From Sphingobacterium chungjuense (GTDB lineage Bacteria > Bacteroidota > Bacteroidia > Sphingobacteriales > Sphingobacteriaceae), in the NCBI RefSeq assembly GCF_011316935.1, contig NZ_WLYS01000006.1:62001-126000 (forward strand): a DNA stretch of 64,000 bases, read 5' to 3'. Below the pieces are notes generated by a model. The model did not search any database. It worked only from the letters and a program-made list of their open reading frames with translations, and was not told the DNA's origin. How positions within the stretch are numbered: position 1 is the first letter of the stretch; each line of letters begins with the position of its first letter. Below, in pieces: positions 26,148 through 33,758 of the stretch. Both the position numbers and the translations under genes were made by a program.

Positions 26148-27452
26148 ATGATACGATTCTTAAATTCAACCGTTGTAGTGACTATTTTAGCCACACTTCT
26201 GAGTGTACTCCCGACCAAAAGTATATTAGCACAAGGGCAGATATCGTTCGGTATTTTTTACAACGAACTCTCCCCATACGGACATTGGAGCAATGACCCT
26301 AATTATGGAGACATTTGGTTTCCGCAAGTTGGTGGTGATTTTATGCCTTATGGTACCAATGGTTATTGGATGATGACGGAGTATGGAAATACATGGGTTT
26401 CCGACTACGATTGGGGCTGGGCGCCATTTCACTATGGCCGTTGGGTTCGCACGCCACACAGAGGATGGGGTTGGATTCCTGGATATGAGTGGGGACCAGC
26501 TTGGGTAGAATGGCGTAACGGCGGAGGCTATTACGGATGGGCACCCATGAGTCCAAATTTATATGTAGCCAATAATTTATCTATAAACTTCTGGCTTTTT
26601 GCGCCAACGCGCAGAATACACTCACGCCATATTAATCGTTATTATTCTTACGGAAACACGACGATCTATAACCGTACTACCATCGTAAATAATACGTACA
26701 TCGTAAACAATAATCGTTATTATGGTGGTCCTTCTGTCCGAAATATGGAACGTAACGTGGGTGGCCGAGTTCGTGTTAATCAAATCGCATACACTGACCG
26801 TCCTACTGCTCGCGGTGCATCGAGTAATACGGTCAATATTTATCGACCAGATCGTCCTGTAGCTAATAATGATCGAGTTAGTAGTGGCAGAGCAACAGCA
26901 TCTGGCAATGCTAGATCATCTTCAAGAAATTCATCTTCTCGTGCTGCTGCCAACAACGCCCAAAATACGGGTACGGTAAATCGCGAAGCGAGTGGCCGAA
27001 CAGCTACTCCGTCTAGTCGAGGGGCTGCTACGACGAATCCTTCTCGTGCAACAACGGTTTCTCGAGGAGCAGGCAGCACGTCACGATCTGCTGAACAAAC
27101 GACAAGTCAAAGCTCTTCTGGCAGAGCGACAAATTCGCAGCCATCGCGCGAAGCGACCAGCCCAAGAGCTACAGCTCCCACAAACACAGAGAGCCGTGCG
27201 GGTAATCGTGCGGGCGCTAGCGGCTCACAACAGAGTCCAGCAAACGCATCATCAAGTAGTGGTAGAGCTACTTCACGAGCGCAAAACACACCAGCATCGA
27301 CCTCTCGTGCAAGCACGCCAAGTCGTGGAGCAACTGCATCTGGTAGCTCAACGAGTAGAGGGTCTAGCCGCAGTTCTTCTGGTGGAGAAAGCCGTAGCTC
27401 TGAAAGCTCTTCTTCATCTGGTAGAGCATCATCAGGTAGAGCTGGTAGATAG
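26148..27452 (+). CDS. Secreted Trp/Tyr-rich protein with basic low-complexity tail (DUF6600-like)
   Basis: A 434-residue exported protein. A Sec signal ends near ILAQ (residue 29). Residues about 35-150 hold closely spaced aromatic motifs: LSPYGHWSN, YGDIWFPQV, YGNTWVSDYDWGWAPFHYGR, RGWGWIPGYEWGPAWVEW and YYGWAPM. This pattern is that of DUF6600-like proteins. A Tyr/Asn-rich linker follows, and residues about 215-434 are a low-complexity Ser/Arg/Ala/Thr/Gly tract with recurrent SSGRA, SRGA and SRAS units and almost no acidic residues. The tail should be disordered and strongly basic, perhaps binding polyanions such as nucleic acid or lipopolysaccharide. It stands alone before a terminator. 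Function unknown. Confidence 0.72.
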   Translation: MIRFLNSTVVVTILATLLSVLPTKSILAQGQISFGIFYNELSPYGHWSNDPNYGDIWFPQVGGDFMPYGTNGYWMMTEYGNTWVSDYDWGWAPFHYGRWVRTPHRGWGWIPGYEWGPAWVEWRNGGGYYGWAPMSPNLYVANNLSINFWLFAPTRRIHSRHINRYYSYGNTTIYNRTTIVNNTYIVNNNRYYGGPSVRNMERNVGGRVRVNQIAYTDRPTARGASSNTVNIYRPDRPVANNDRVSSGRATASGNARSSSRNSSSRAAANNAQNTGTVNREASGRTATPSSRGAATTNPSRATTVSRGAGSTSRSAEQTTSQSSSGRATNSQPSREATSPRATAPTNTESRAGNRAGASGSQQSPANASSSSGRATSRAQNTPASTSRASTPSRGATASGSSTSRGSSRSSSGGESRSSESSSSSGRASSGRAGR

Positions 27453-27496
27453 GGCTTCTCAAAGCAAATTCTATTTAATTAAACATCAATATCAAG

Positions 27497-27530
27497 ATGC
27501 GAGAAAGAATCTCTTTCTCGCATTCTTTTA
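27497..27530 (+). terminator. Terminator after aromatic-rich protein gene
   Basis: A 12-bp perfect stem (27497-27508 with 27512-27523) with a three-base loop, followed by TCTTTT. Confidence 0.82.
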
Positions 27531-27590
27531 TGAACACAGTAAAGTCGAAAGTATTTACTATTTTCACCTAACGTAATAAATACTGCTCGC

Positions 27591-28760
27591 ATGCCAAGAA
27601 TATCTTCTATACTGGATAATGATTTTTACAAATTTACGATGCAATTTGCCGTCGTCAAATTGTTTCCGAAAGCCAGAGCAAGATATCAATTGATTAATCG
27701 AGGTCAGCATACTTATCCTTCAGGTTTTGGCGATAAATTGCGCGAGAGAGTGCACGAAATGGCACAACTTCGCCTTACACGGCAAGAAAAAGATTTTTTT
27801 GCAAATCGATGCCCTTACATTGACCCGGCTTATTTTGATTTTTTGCAAGGATATCGTTACGATCCTGCAGAAGTTACGATCCGTCAACAAGGCGAGTCAC
27901 TTAGTATACATATCGAAGGTTATTGGTATCGTACGATACTCTGGGAAGTACCTATCATGTCACTGATCTGCGAGTTATACTATCAAATGACCGGGCAAAA
28001 GAGAATCTCTGATACAGACGTTGTACGAAACGTTAGAGACAAAATCATCAAATATGATGATTTAGACATTACCATAGCCGACTTCGGCACCCGTAGACGC
28101 CATTCATACGAAGTACACGATTTAGTTATACGTACTTTACAGTCTCATCCTTCTTCTACATTTATTGGCACGAGCAACGTTCATTTTGCAATGAAATATG
28201 AAACTCGTCCTATTGGTACGCATGCACATGAGTGGTTCATGTTTCATGCTGCAAAGTATGGCTACAAAATGGCTAATCTTCTGGGACTAGAGCATTGGTC
28301 GGAAGTGTATCGAGGAGACTTAGGTATCGCGCTATCTGACACGTATACGACAGAGGTTTTCTTTAAGCAATTTGATAAGAAATTAACAAAACTTTTTGAT
28401 GGTGTGCGGCACGATAGCGGGGATGCCATAGAGTTTGCGACCAAGACTATTCAGCATTACAAGAGTAAAGGCATCGACCCACTCTCTAAAACTATCATCT
28501 TCTCCGACGGGTTAGATTATGATAAAGTGGCTCATATAGTCGGTTTTTGTCGCGACAAAATAGGTTATTCTTTTGGTATCGGCACCGATTTCACCAACGA
28601 TGTAGGCCTGCCTCGCATGAATATTGTACTGAAGATGACGGAAGCTTTTCCTGACGATGGCGAATGGACACCTGTTATCAAATTATCCGACGAACCTTTC
28701 AAACATACCGGCGAGCAGGATGAGATCACGCTAGCCAAACACGTACTAAACATTCACTAA
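27591..28760 (+). CDS. pncB: Nicotinate phosphoribosyltransferase
   Basis: A 389-residue enzyme converting nicotinate and PRPP, with ATP, to nicotinate mononucleotide in the NAD salvage pathway. The N-terminal segment ILDNDFYKFTMQFAVVKLFP is typical of PncB, as are FGTRRRHSYEVHDL (about 165-178), GTSNVHFAMKYETRPIGTHAHEWFM with the phosphate-handling residues, and VRHDSGDAIEF near 275 in the barrel. Length is normal. The methyltransferase gene starts five bases later, so they are likely co-transcribed. Assignment is strong. Confidence 0.96.
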   Translation: MPRISSILDNDFYKFTMQFAVVKLFPKARARYQLINRGQHTYPSGFGDKLRERVHEMAQLRLTRQEKDFFANRCPYIDPAYFDFLQGYRYDPAEVTIRQQGESLSIHIEGYWYRTILWEVPIMSLICELYYQMTGQKRISDTDVVRNVRDKIIKYDDLDITIADFGTRRRHSYEVHDLVIRTLQSHPSSTFIGTSNVHFAMKYETRPIGTHAHEWFMFHAAKYGYKMANLLGLEHWSEVYRGDLGIALSDTYTTEVFFKQFDKKLTKLFDGVRHDSGDAIEFATKTIQHYKSKGIDPLSKTIIFSDGLDYDKVAHIVGFCRDKIGYSFGIGTDFTNDVGLPRMNIVLKMTEAFPDDGEWTPVIKLSDEPFKHTGEQDEITLAKHVLNIH

Positions 28761-28765
28761 TCTTT

Positions 28766-29479
28766 ATGCAACATGATCCATATGGTGAGGCACTATTAGC
28801 AGCCTATCACCAATCGTCTATACGACCACCACTTTATCTCCATACCAGCTATGGCGATAAAGATGAAATGCCGGTTGATGTGTTTTTTCGAACTGAAGAA
28901 GATTTTTCTGAATTGGAATCCATCGCATTAGCGCTTTGCGATGGTCATGTATTGGATGTTGGAGCTGGGGCAGGTGCACATGCATTGTATCTGCAATCCA
29001 GAAATTTTTTGGTAACGTCTATAGAGAAATCATCGCTTGCAGCAAGTGTTATGCAGCAACGAGGCGTGGCAGATATTGTTCAAGGCGATTTCTTTACCCA
29101 TCAAAATGCGAAATATGATACGTTATTATTTTTAATGAATGGAATAGGTATTGCAGGCACATTAGCGGGTTTTCGCACTTTATTAGAGCACTGTAAAGAT
29201 TTACTTACCGAGCGTGGCCAATTACTATTTGACACTTCTGACATTTCGTATCTGTACGATGACTTTGATATTGAAAAGCCTTCTCATTACTTTGGTGAGA
29301 TATCGTATCAGTACGAATATAGGGATCGTAAAGGCACCGAGTTCCCATGGTTGTATCTTGATCAGCAAACCCTTATTGATATAGCTAATGAAGAAGGTTG
29401 GGTAGTCCAGATACTCTTTGAAGATGATCAGGATCAATACTTAGTGAGGATGGAGCCAAGATCAATCGCGTCTTCCTGA
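28766..29479 (+). CDS. Class I SAM-dependent methyltransferase
   Basis: A 237-residue methyltransferase. Motif I is VLDVGAGAGAHALYLQ (about residues 58-73), followed by SIEKSSLAASVMQQRGV and the acidic QGDFF segment, then LLFLMNGIGIAGTL. The C-terminal half has a substrate region with aromatic residues (YQYEYRDRKGTEFPWLYL). It lies five bases after pncB, suggesting co-expression; a nicotinamide-type methyl acceptor is possible but unsupported. Substrate unknown. Confidence 0.85.
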   Translation: MQHDPYGEALLAAYHQSSIRPPLYLHTSYGDKDEMPVDVFFRTEEDFSELESIALALCDGHVLDVGAGAGAHALYLQSRNFLVTSIEKSSLAASVMQQRGVADIVQGDFFTHQNAKYDTLLFLMNGIGIAGTLAGFRTLLEHCKDLLTERGQLLFDTSDISYLYDDFDIEKPSHYFGEISYQYEYRDRKGTEFPWLYLDQQTLIDIANEEGWVVQILFEDDQDQYLVRMEPRSIASS

Positions 29480-29636
29480 TTCATCTATATATCGCGCACA
29501 AACAGTTAATTATTGTTAAATTTAGTAAAAATAAACCATTAGTAAAAACTTTGTCACTGTCAATTGGTTATGTTTATTGAAAGTAGGTAACTAGCAATAG
29601 TTATTGGATTAGTAAATATAATATAAAGGAAAAATC

Positions 29637-29987
29637 ATGAAAAAGCTTTTTTTAACAGGAATTGGTTTATTATTTGCGGTAACATTGACTTTTGCACAAA
29701 GTGCTGAATCGCAAGAAGGCGCTCGTAAAAAGGCAGCTGAGCTAACAGAGAAACTGCAACTTACTCCGGAGCAGCAGGGATCAGTCCACCAAATCATTTT
29801 AGATGGTTACAAACAAAAAGATGCACTAAAAGCGGATCAAACAATCACAGAAGATGTGAAAAAAGAGCGTTTGAAAGAAGGTGCCAAAAAGGGACATGAA
29901 AAAATTAAAGAAATCCTTACTCCAGAGCAAAAAGATCGCTATGAAGCATGGGTAAAAGAGCATAAAGCGAAACATAAAGATCACTAA
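29637..29987 (+). CDS. Small periplasmic Spy/LTxxQ-like protein
   Basis: A 116-residue exported helical protein. A Sec signal ends near TFAQ (residue 20). The mature part is charged and alpha-helical, with two LTPEQ motifs, LQLTPEQQGSVHQII (about 44-58) and EILTPEQKDRYEAW (about 90-103). This twin LTxxQ arrangement resembles Spy/CpxP stress chaperones, and many Bacteroidota have such short forms. A purine-rich AAAGGAAAAATC precedes the ATG. It stands alone and ends at a terminator. Chaperone function is inferred. Confidence 0.72.
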   Translation: MKKLFLTGIGLLFAVTLTFAQSAESQEGARKKAAELTEKLQLTPEQQGSVHQIILDGYKQKDALKADQTITEDVKKERLKEGAKKGHEKIKEILTPEQKDRYEAWVKEHKAKHKDH

Positions 29988-30004
29988 GCTCTTCAATGGC
30001 AGAT

Positions 30005-30046
30005 AAAAAGGTTATGAAACCAATGGTTTGATAACCTTTTTATTTA
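30005..30046. terminator. Terminator between Spy-like gene and serS
   Basis: An 11-bp stem (30005-30015 with 30031-30041), with an inner AAACC/GGTTT pair, and T-rich sequence after it. It can serve the plus-strand Spy-like gene and, as A-runs flank it, the convergent serS. Confidence 0.8.
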
Positions 30047-30063
30047 AAATATGCTTGTCTTGC

Positions 30064-31335
30064 TTAGTCTATATACTCAAAACCAACGTATGGAATCAAT
30101 ACAGCAGGAATTTTAATTCCTTTTTCTGTTTGATTATTTTCCAACAAGGTGGCTACAATACGTGGCAAGGCTAAAGCTGAACCGTTCAATGTATGTGCCA
30201 ATGTCATTTTACCATCTTCATTACGATAGCGTACTTTCAAACGATTGGATTGAAAAGTTTCAAAATTTGAAACGGAAGAGACTTCTAACCAACGTTGCTG
30301 CGCTGCACTATAGGTTTCCATATCGTATGTAAGTGCCGAGCCAAAACTCATATCTCCACCACACAAACGCAATACACGATAAGGCAATTCAAGTTTTTGC
30401 AGTAACGATTGTACATAGCTACTCATATCTTCGAGCGTTTCATATGATTTTTCAGCCTGCACAATTTGCACCGTTTCTACCTTATCAAATTGATGTAAGC
30501 GATTTAGTCCGCGAACATGTGCGCCATAGGAACCAGCTTCACGACGAAAACACGGCGTATAAGCGCAGTGCATAATTGGAAACTGTTCTTCTTTTAGTAT
30601 TTCATCCCGATACAGGTTGGTCAATGGAACCTCAGCCGTAGGAATCATATATAGATCATCTTGTGTGATATGATACATCTGGCCTTCTTTATCTGGCAAT
30701 TGCCCCGTTCCGTATGCAGAAGCCTCATTTACTGCATGAGGAACTTGTGTTTCTGAGTAACCTACCTTTACGGCCTCGTCTAAGAAAAAATTAATCAATC
30801 CTCTTTGTAGACGAGCTCCCTTACCAGTGTATACCGGAAAACCAGCACCTGCAATCTTAGTGCCCAACTCGAAGTCGATCAGTTTGTACTTTGCCGCCAA
30901 TTCCCAATGGGGTAAGGCATCAGCATGCATTTTTGGGATTTCGCCATGTTCTAACACAACTTCATTATCATCAGCCGATACACCGTTCGGTACGGAATGA
31001 TGCGGAAGATTGGGCAATTGTACCAATTTATCATGCAGTTCTTGCTCAACACGTGCTAATTCATCACTTAGATCTTTGAGCTTGGCTTTATGACTAGAAG
31101 TTGTCAATTTAATTGCGTCAGCCTCTTCCCTCTTGCCTTGTCGCATCAAATCTCCGATTTGTTTGGCACTGGCATTCGCTTCCGCAGCGATCGACTCCGA
31201 GCTGCTTTGTAAAGAACGACGCGATTCATCTAAAGCGATCACCTCATCTATCAAATGTAACTCTTTGAAGTTTTTCTTCTGCAATCCAGCGATTACCTCG
31301 TCCCTATTCTCACGGACATAACTTATCTGCAACAT
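30064..31335 (-). CDS. serS: Seryl-tRNA synthetase
   Basis: A 423-residue class II synthetase charging tRNA-Ser. The N-terminal long antiparallel coiled coil (about 30-100, with ALDESRRSLQSSSESIAAEA) binds the long variable arm of tRNA-Ser. The catalytic domain carries motif 2 PCFRREAGSYGAHVRGLNRLHQFDKVE (residues about 265-291) and motif 3 LNGSALALPRIVATLLENNQ near 390. Normal length and end. It stands alone between the Spy-like gene and a 443-base upstream gap. Confidence 0.97.
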   Translation of the reverse strand: MLQISYVRENRDEVIAGLQKKNFKELHLIDEVIALDESRRSLQSSSESIAAEANASAKQIGDLMRQGKREEADAIKLTTSSHKAKLKDLSDELARVEQELHDKLVQLPNLPHHSVPNGVSADDNEVVLEHGEIPKMHADALPHWELAAKYKLIDFELGTKIAGAGFPVYTGKGARLQRGLINFFLDEAVKVGYSETQVPHAVNEASAYGTGQLPDKEGQMYHITQDDLYMIPTAEVPLTNLYRDEILKEEQFPIMHCAYTPCFRREAGSYGAHVRGLNRLHQFDKVETVQIVQAEKSYETLEDMSSYVQSLLQKLELPYRVLRLCGGDMSFGSALTYDMETYSAAQQRWLEVSSVSNFETFQSNRLKVRYRNEDGKMTLAHTLNGSALALPRIVATLLENNQTEKGIKIPAVLIPYVGFEYID

Positions 31336-31778
31336 AAATATTTAATATTAATTGTCTTGTTTCTAACTCGATTCTCTTTCCCTAAAAGTGACATAGCTAT
31401 CTATCCAACAGGAAGCAATTCTAAAGTGTCGGAGTATCTCCTGAAAATCGTAGTACAAAGGTCTGAAATAAACTGTCAATTTTTAAATATATATCAAGTT
31501 ATCCAATTATAGCATCCCAATCGAGATGATCCTTACGACTTTGAAGTGTTAGACATAGCATCAATCTCTTGATTTTTTGTTACAAAAGCAATAATGATCA
31601 CACCACTGTTAAAAAGAAAAATTATATCATTAGACAAATAAACCGTAGTGCTATAGCTACAATTGAATAATAATAGATCTTTTAATAAAAAAATATTTCT
31701 TAATTGAGCTATTTTTGGATATTGTAAAGAAATTATAATTCTTAAAAAAACATCAACTTACACAAAATATACTGACTT
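31336..31778. other. AT-rich intergenic region between serS and copy B
   Basis: A 443-base AT-rich gap between divergent genes. The only element I can support is a TAnnTTTG match at 31710-31717 for copy B. No gene, tRNA or strong hairpin seen. Confidence 0.55.
31710..31717 (+). promoter_or_regulatory. Putative -7 element TATTTTTG before copy B
   Basis: Exact TAnnTTTG match ending 61 bases before the copy B ATG; no -33 match at normal spacing. Confidence 0.38.
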
Positions 31779-33419
31779 ATGAACACAACATGGAAAAAGC
31801 TTGATTACCTTATACTTCTATGTTTTAGTCTTGCTATAATATCGTGCAACAAATCCGATTCTGCGGGAATGGAAGGAACGGCAACCGTTCAAGTAGCTAT
31901 CGCAGACGCTACTTTCGAATCGGAAGAAACGATAGGCAATAGAGCAGCAACGTTAGCTGAGACTACCATACAGCGAAAAACCATTGAACTAAATAAAGAC
32001 TTCCTTATGGTGGCTGAATTACGACCAGAAGATCCAGCTTCCACTTCTTTAAAAGACGGCAATAGAGCTGCATTAGACACCTCTGCACTAGGCGACGACA
32101 TCCGCTATCGCCTATTGGTATACAATCAAGCAGGAGCCTTCGTCACCGAACGCGATTACATCCGTGGCCAGGAAGCTGCTACGGCAGCATTAGCCTTAGA
32201 CGGTGGCAGTACGTATACCTTCGTCGCCGTTTCGTTGAACCAAACCACTGCTTTGCCCGCTACGACTCCAGCGGTAGCAACGCGAACCTTAGCTAATTCG
32301 CAAATTACAGCTTCTACCGGTGCTAGTTTACTCATGTACTACCAGCATACAATGACACTAAATGGCAATGCTACTAACCGCCTAGACATCATACTAAAAC
32401 ACCGCAAACCCCAAGTAACGGTAACCATCAATTCCGCACAAACAGGCTATAATGTCACTGCGATAGAAGCCCGTTTATCGCCGCATAATGATGGAATACT
32501 GGTCAACTTATCGAATGGATCCTATACTCAAAATGGCACCACTACCCCTCGCATAGTCACGTTTAGTGCTTTGGGTAGTCAGAATATTATCAGTAATCCC
32601 ACTTCATTCAATTGGACAAGTAATAACGCAACAAGTTTCATTTTGAATAGCATTACCATAGGACCGCTGACCGCAACGAATTTGACGCCTTTTACCAATC
32701 TCAATGCCAACGCGGGTGTACGATATAATATACTATTAAACATCGTACCAAATGATCAATTTCTAACCTATCAAGGTAGACCTGCGGCTAGAATAAATGG
32801 CGTCATCTGGGCAAGGCACAATATAGGAGTAGCTACCACACTCGCTGCGGATGCTGTACCAATGACCGCAAATAGACATGGGGATTATTTTCAATGGGGA
32901 AGACTGACAAGATCTGGTACGGCTACCTCTACTGAACCCAATCCATATATCATAGACCCTCAACCCCCAAACAATGCTTGGAATGCCGGAACAGAAGCAG
33001 CACCTCTAAAGGGAGCGTCAGACCCTTGCCCAGCAGGATATAGAGTCCCAACAGTTCCTGAATTTGAAGCTCTTGCGCAAAGCACAACATTAAGTACTAT
33101 AGGCAATAGAGAAAATAGTAATACAAACTTCGCCTATGCTGCTGTAATGACAAGCAGGAGAAATAGTATGGTTAGACTCACTCTTCCAGCACAGGGATGG
33201 TTTTCAGTGGCTGCTAACTCAACGATCAGTCAAGGATTACAGTTGAGAGGGAACAATGTAATTTATTTTGCATCATATGGGCTCGGTGCCGGGACTACCT
33301 CAAGAACTGCAAACACAGCACTTAGCGCAGCAGTAGATAACCTAAATATAAATCGACGTCCTGAAGCGATAAACAATAAATTGCTTAGTACACCACTTCG
33401 ATGTGTAGGGATACAGTAA
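31779..33419 (+). CDS. FISUMP-domain fimbrillin-like lipoprotein, copy B
   Basis: A 546-residue lipoprotein with lipobox AIISC and mature start CNKSDSAGMEG. Middle beta domain: TFESEETIGNRAAT, DFLMVAELRPED, YRLLVYNQAGAFVTERDYI, TYTFVAVSLNQTTALPATTP. C-terminal FISUMP domain from about residue 340: INGVIWARHNIGV, GDYFQWGR, DPCPAGYRVPTVPEF, VRLTLPAQGW and RCVGIQ at the end. Three tracts are nearly identical in DNA to copy C while the rest is clearly diverged, so recombination between the genes is likely. The next gene on the same strand is copy C after 339 bases. Probable surface adhesin or ligand binder; function unknown. Confidence 0.82.
   Translation: MNTTWKKLDYLILLCFSLAIISCNKSDSAGMEGTATVQVAIADATFESEETIGNRAATLAETTIQRKTIELNKDFLMVAELRPEDPASTSLKDGNRAALDTSALGDDIRYRLLVYNQAGAFVTERDYIRGQEAATAALALDGGSTYTFVAVSLNQTTALPATTPAVATRTLANSQITASTGASLLMYYQHTMTLNGNATNRLDIILKHRKPQVTVTINSAQTGYNVTAIEARLSPHNDGILVNLSNGSYTQNGTTTPRIVTFSALGSQNIISNPTSFNWTSNNATSFILNSITIGPLTATNLTPFTNLNANAGVRYNILLNIVPNDQFLTYQGRPAARINGVIWARHNIGVATTLAADAVPMTANRHGDYFQWGRLTRSGTATSTEPNPYIIDPQPPNNAWNAGTEAAPLKGASDPCPAGYRVPTVPEFEALAQSTTLSTIGNRENSNTNFAYAAVMTSRRNSMVRLTLPAQGWFSVAANSTISQGLQLRGNNVIYFASYGLGAGTTSRTANTALSAAVDNLNINRRPEAINNKLLSTPLRCVGIQ
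31848..31886 (+). repeat. Tract 1 shared with copy C (33834-33872)
   Basis: Thirty-nine bases identical to 33834-33872, covering the lipobox-adjacent codons and the start of the mature protein, although the signal-peptide codons before it differ. Confidence 0.85.
32169..32306 (+). repeat. Tract 2 shared with copy C (34152-34289)
   Basis: One hundred and thirty-eight bases differ at one position from 34152-34289, while flanking sequence is clearly diverged. It codes for QEAATAALALDGGSTYTFVA and the residues after it. Confidence 0.88.
32738..32820 (+). repeat. Tract 3 shared with copy C (34721-34803)
   Basis: Eighty-three bases with two differences from 34721-34803. It codes for NIVPNDQFLTYQGRPAARIN and the start of the FISUMP domain. 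Confidence 0.85.
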
Positions 33420-33758
33420 TAGATATCCATAACTTAAACGTCGGAAAAAAATCCTGAAAATACTAGAAAGACAAGTATCAACACGAGAACAGATAATATG
33501 ACGTAAAAAAAATCATTAAAAGAGACAATAGTTTTACCAAAGATGTATCAAGGAAAGAATAGAATCTTAACATATGTTGCATTCTCAATATCAATGGTTA
33601 AAAGTGAATCCAGCAGTAGCGCGCTGTAGTTTTTTATCTACAAGAGTCAGGAAAAACTCTTAATATATTCTTTGCAAAGGGAATATGTGCGGTAGTTTTA
33701 AGTCACGCAGCAACAAAATGCACTTAAATACCATTCAACTATCTTCAAAATTAAAATT
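33420..33758. other. Intergenic region between copies B and C
   Basis: A 339-base AT-rich gap. It contains a promoter-like pair at 33671-33700 for copy C and no supported gene. I find no strong terminator after copy B, so read-through is possible. Confidence 0.5.
33671..33700 (+). promoter_or_regulatory. Putative promoter of copy C
   Basis: TTTG at 33671-33674 and TAGTTTTA at 33693-33700 (7 of 8 to TAnnTTTG) are separated by 18 bases, near the usual -33/-7 spacing, 58 bases before the start. Confidence 0.42.

Noticed and set aside
26992-27576. 194-codon second-frame reading across the basic tail
   Set aside because: It is a shadow of the Ser/Arg/Ala low-complexity coding region, rich in Leu, Gln, Arg and Val without structure or start support.
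31336-31778. tRNA or small RNA in the gap before copy B
   Set aside because: AT-rich, no cloverleaf-like arms or GG/TTC landmarks and no strong hairpin found.
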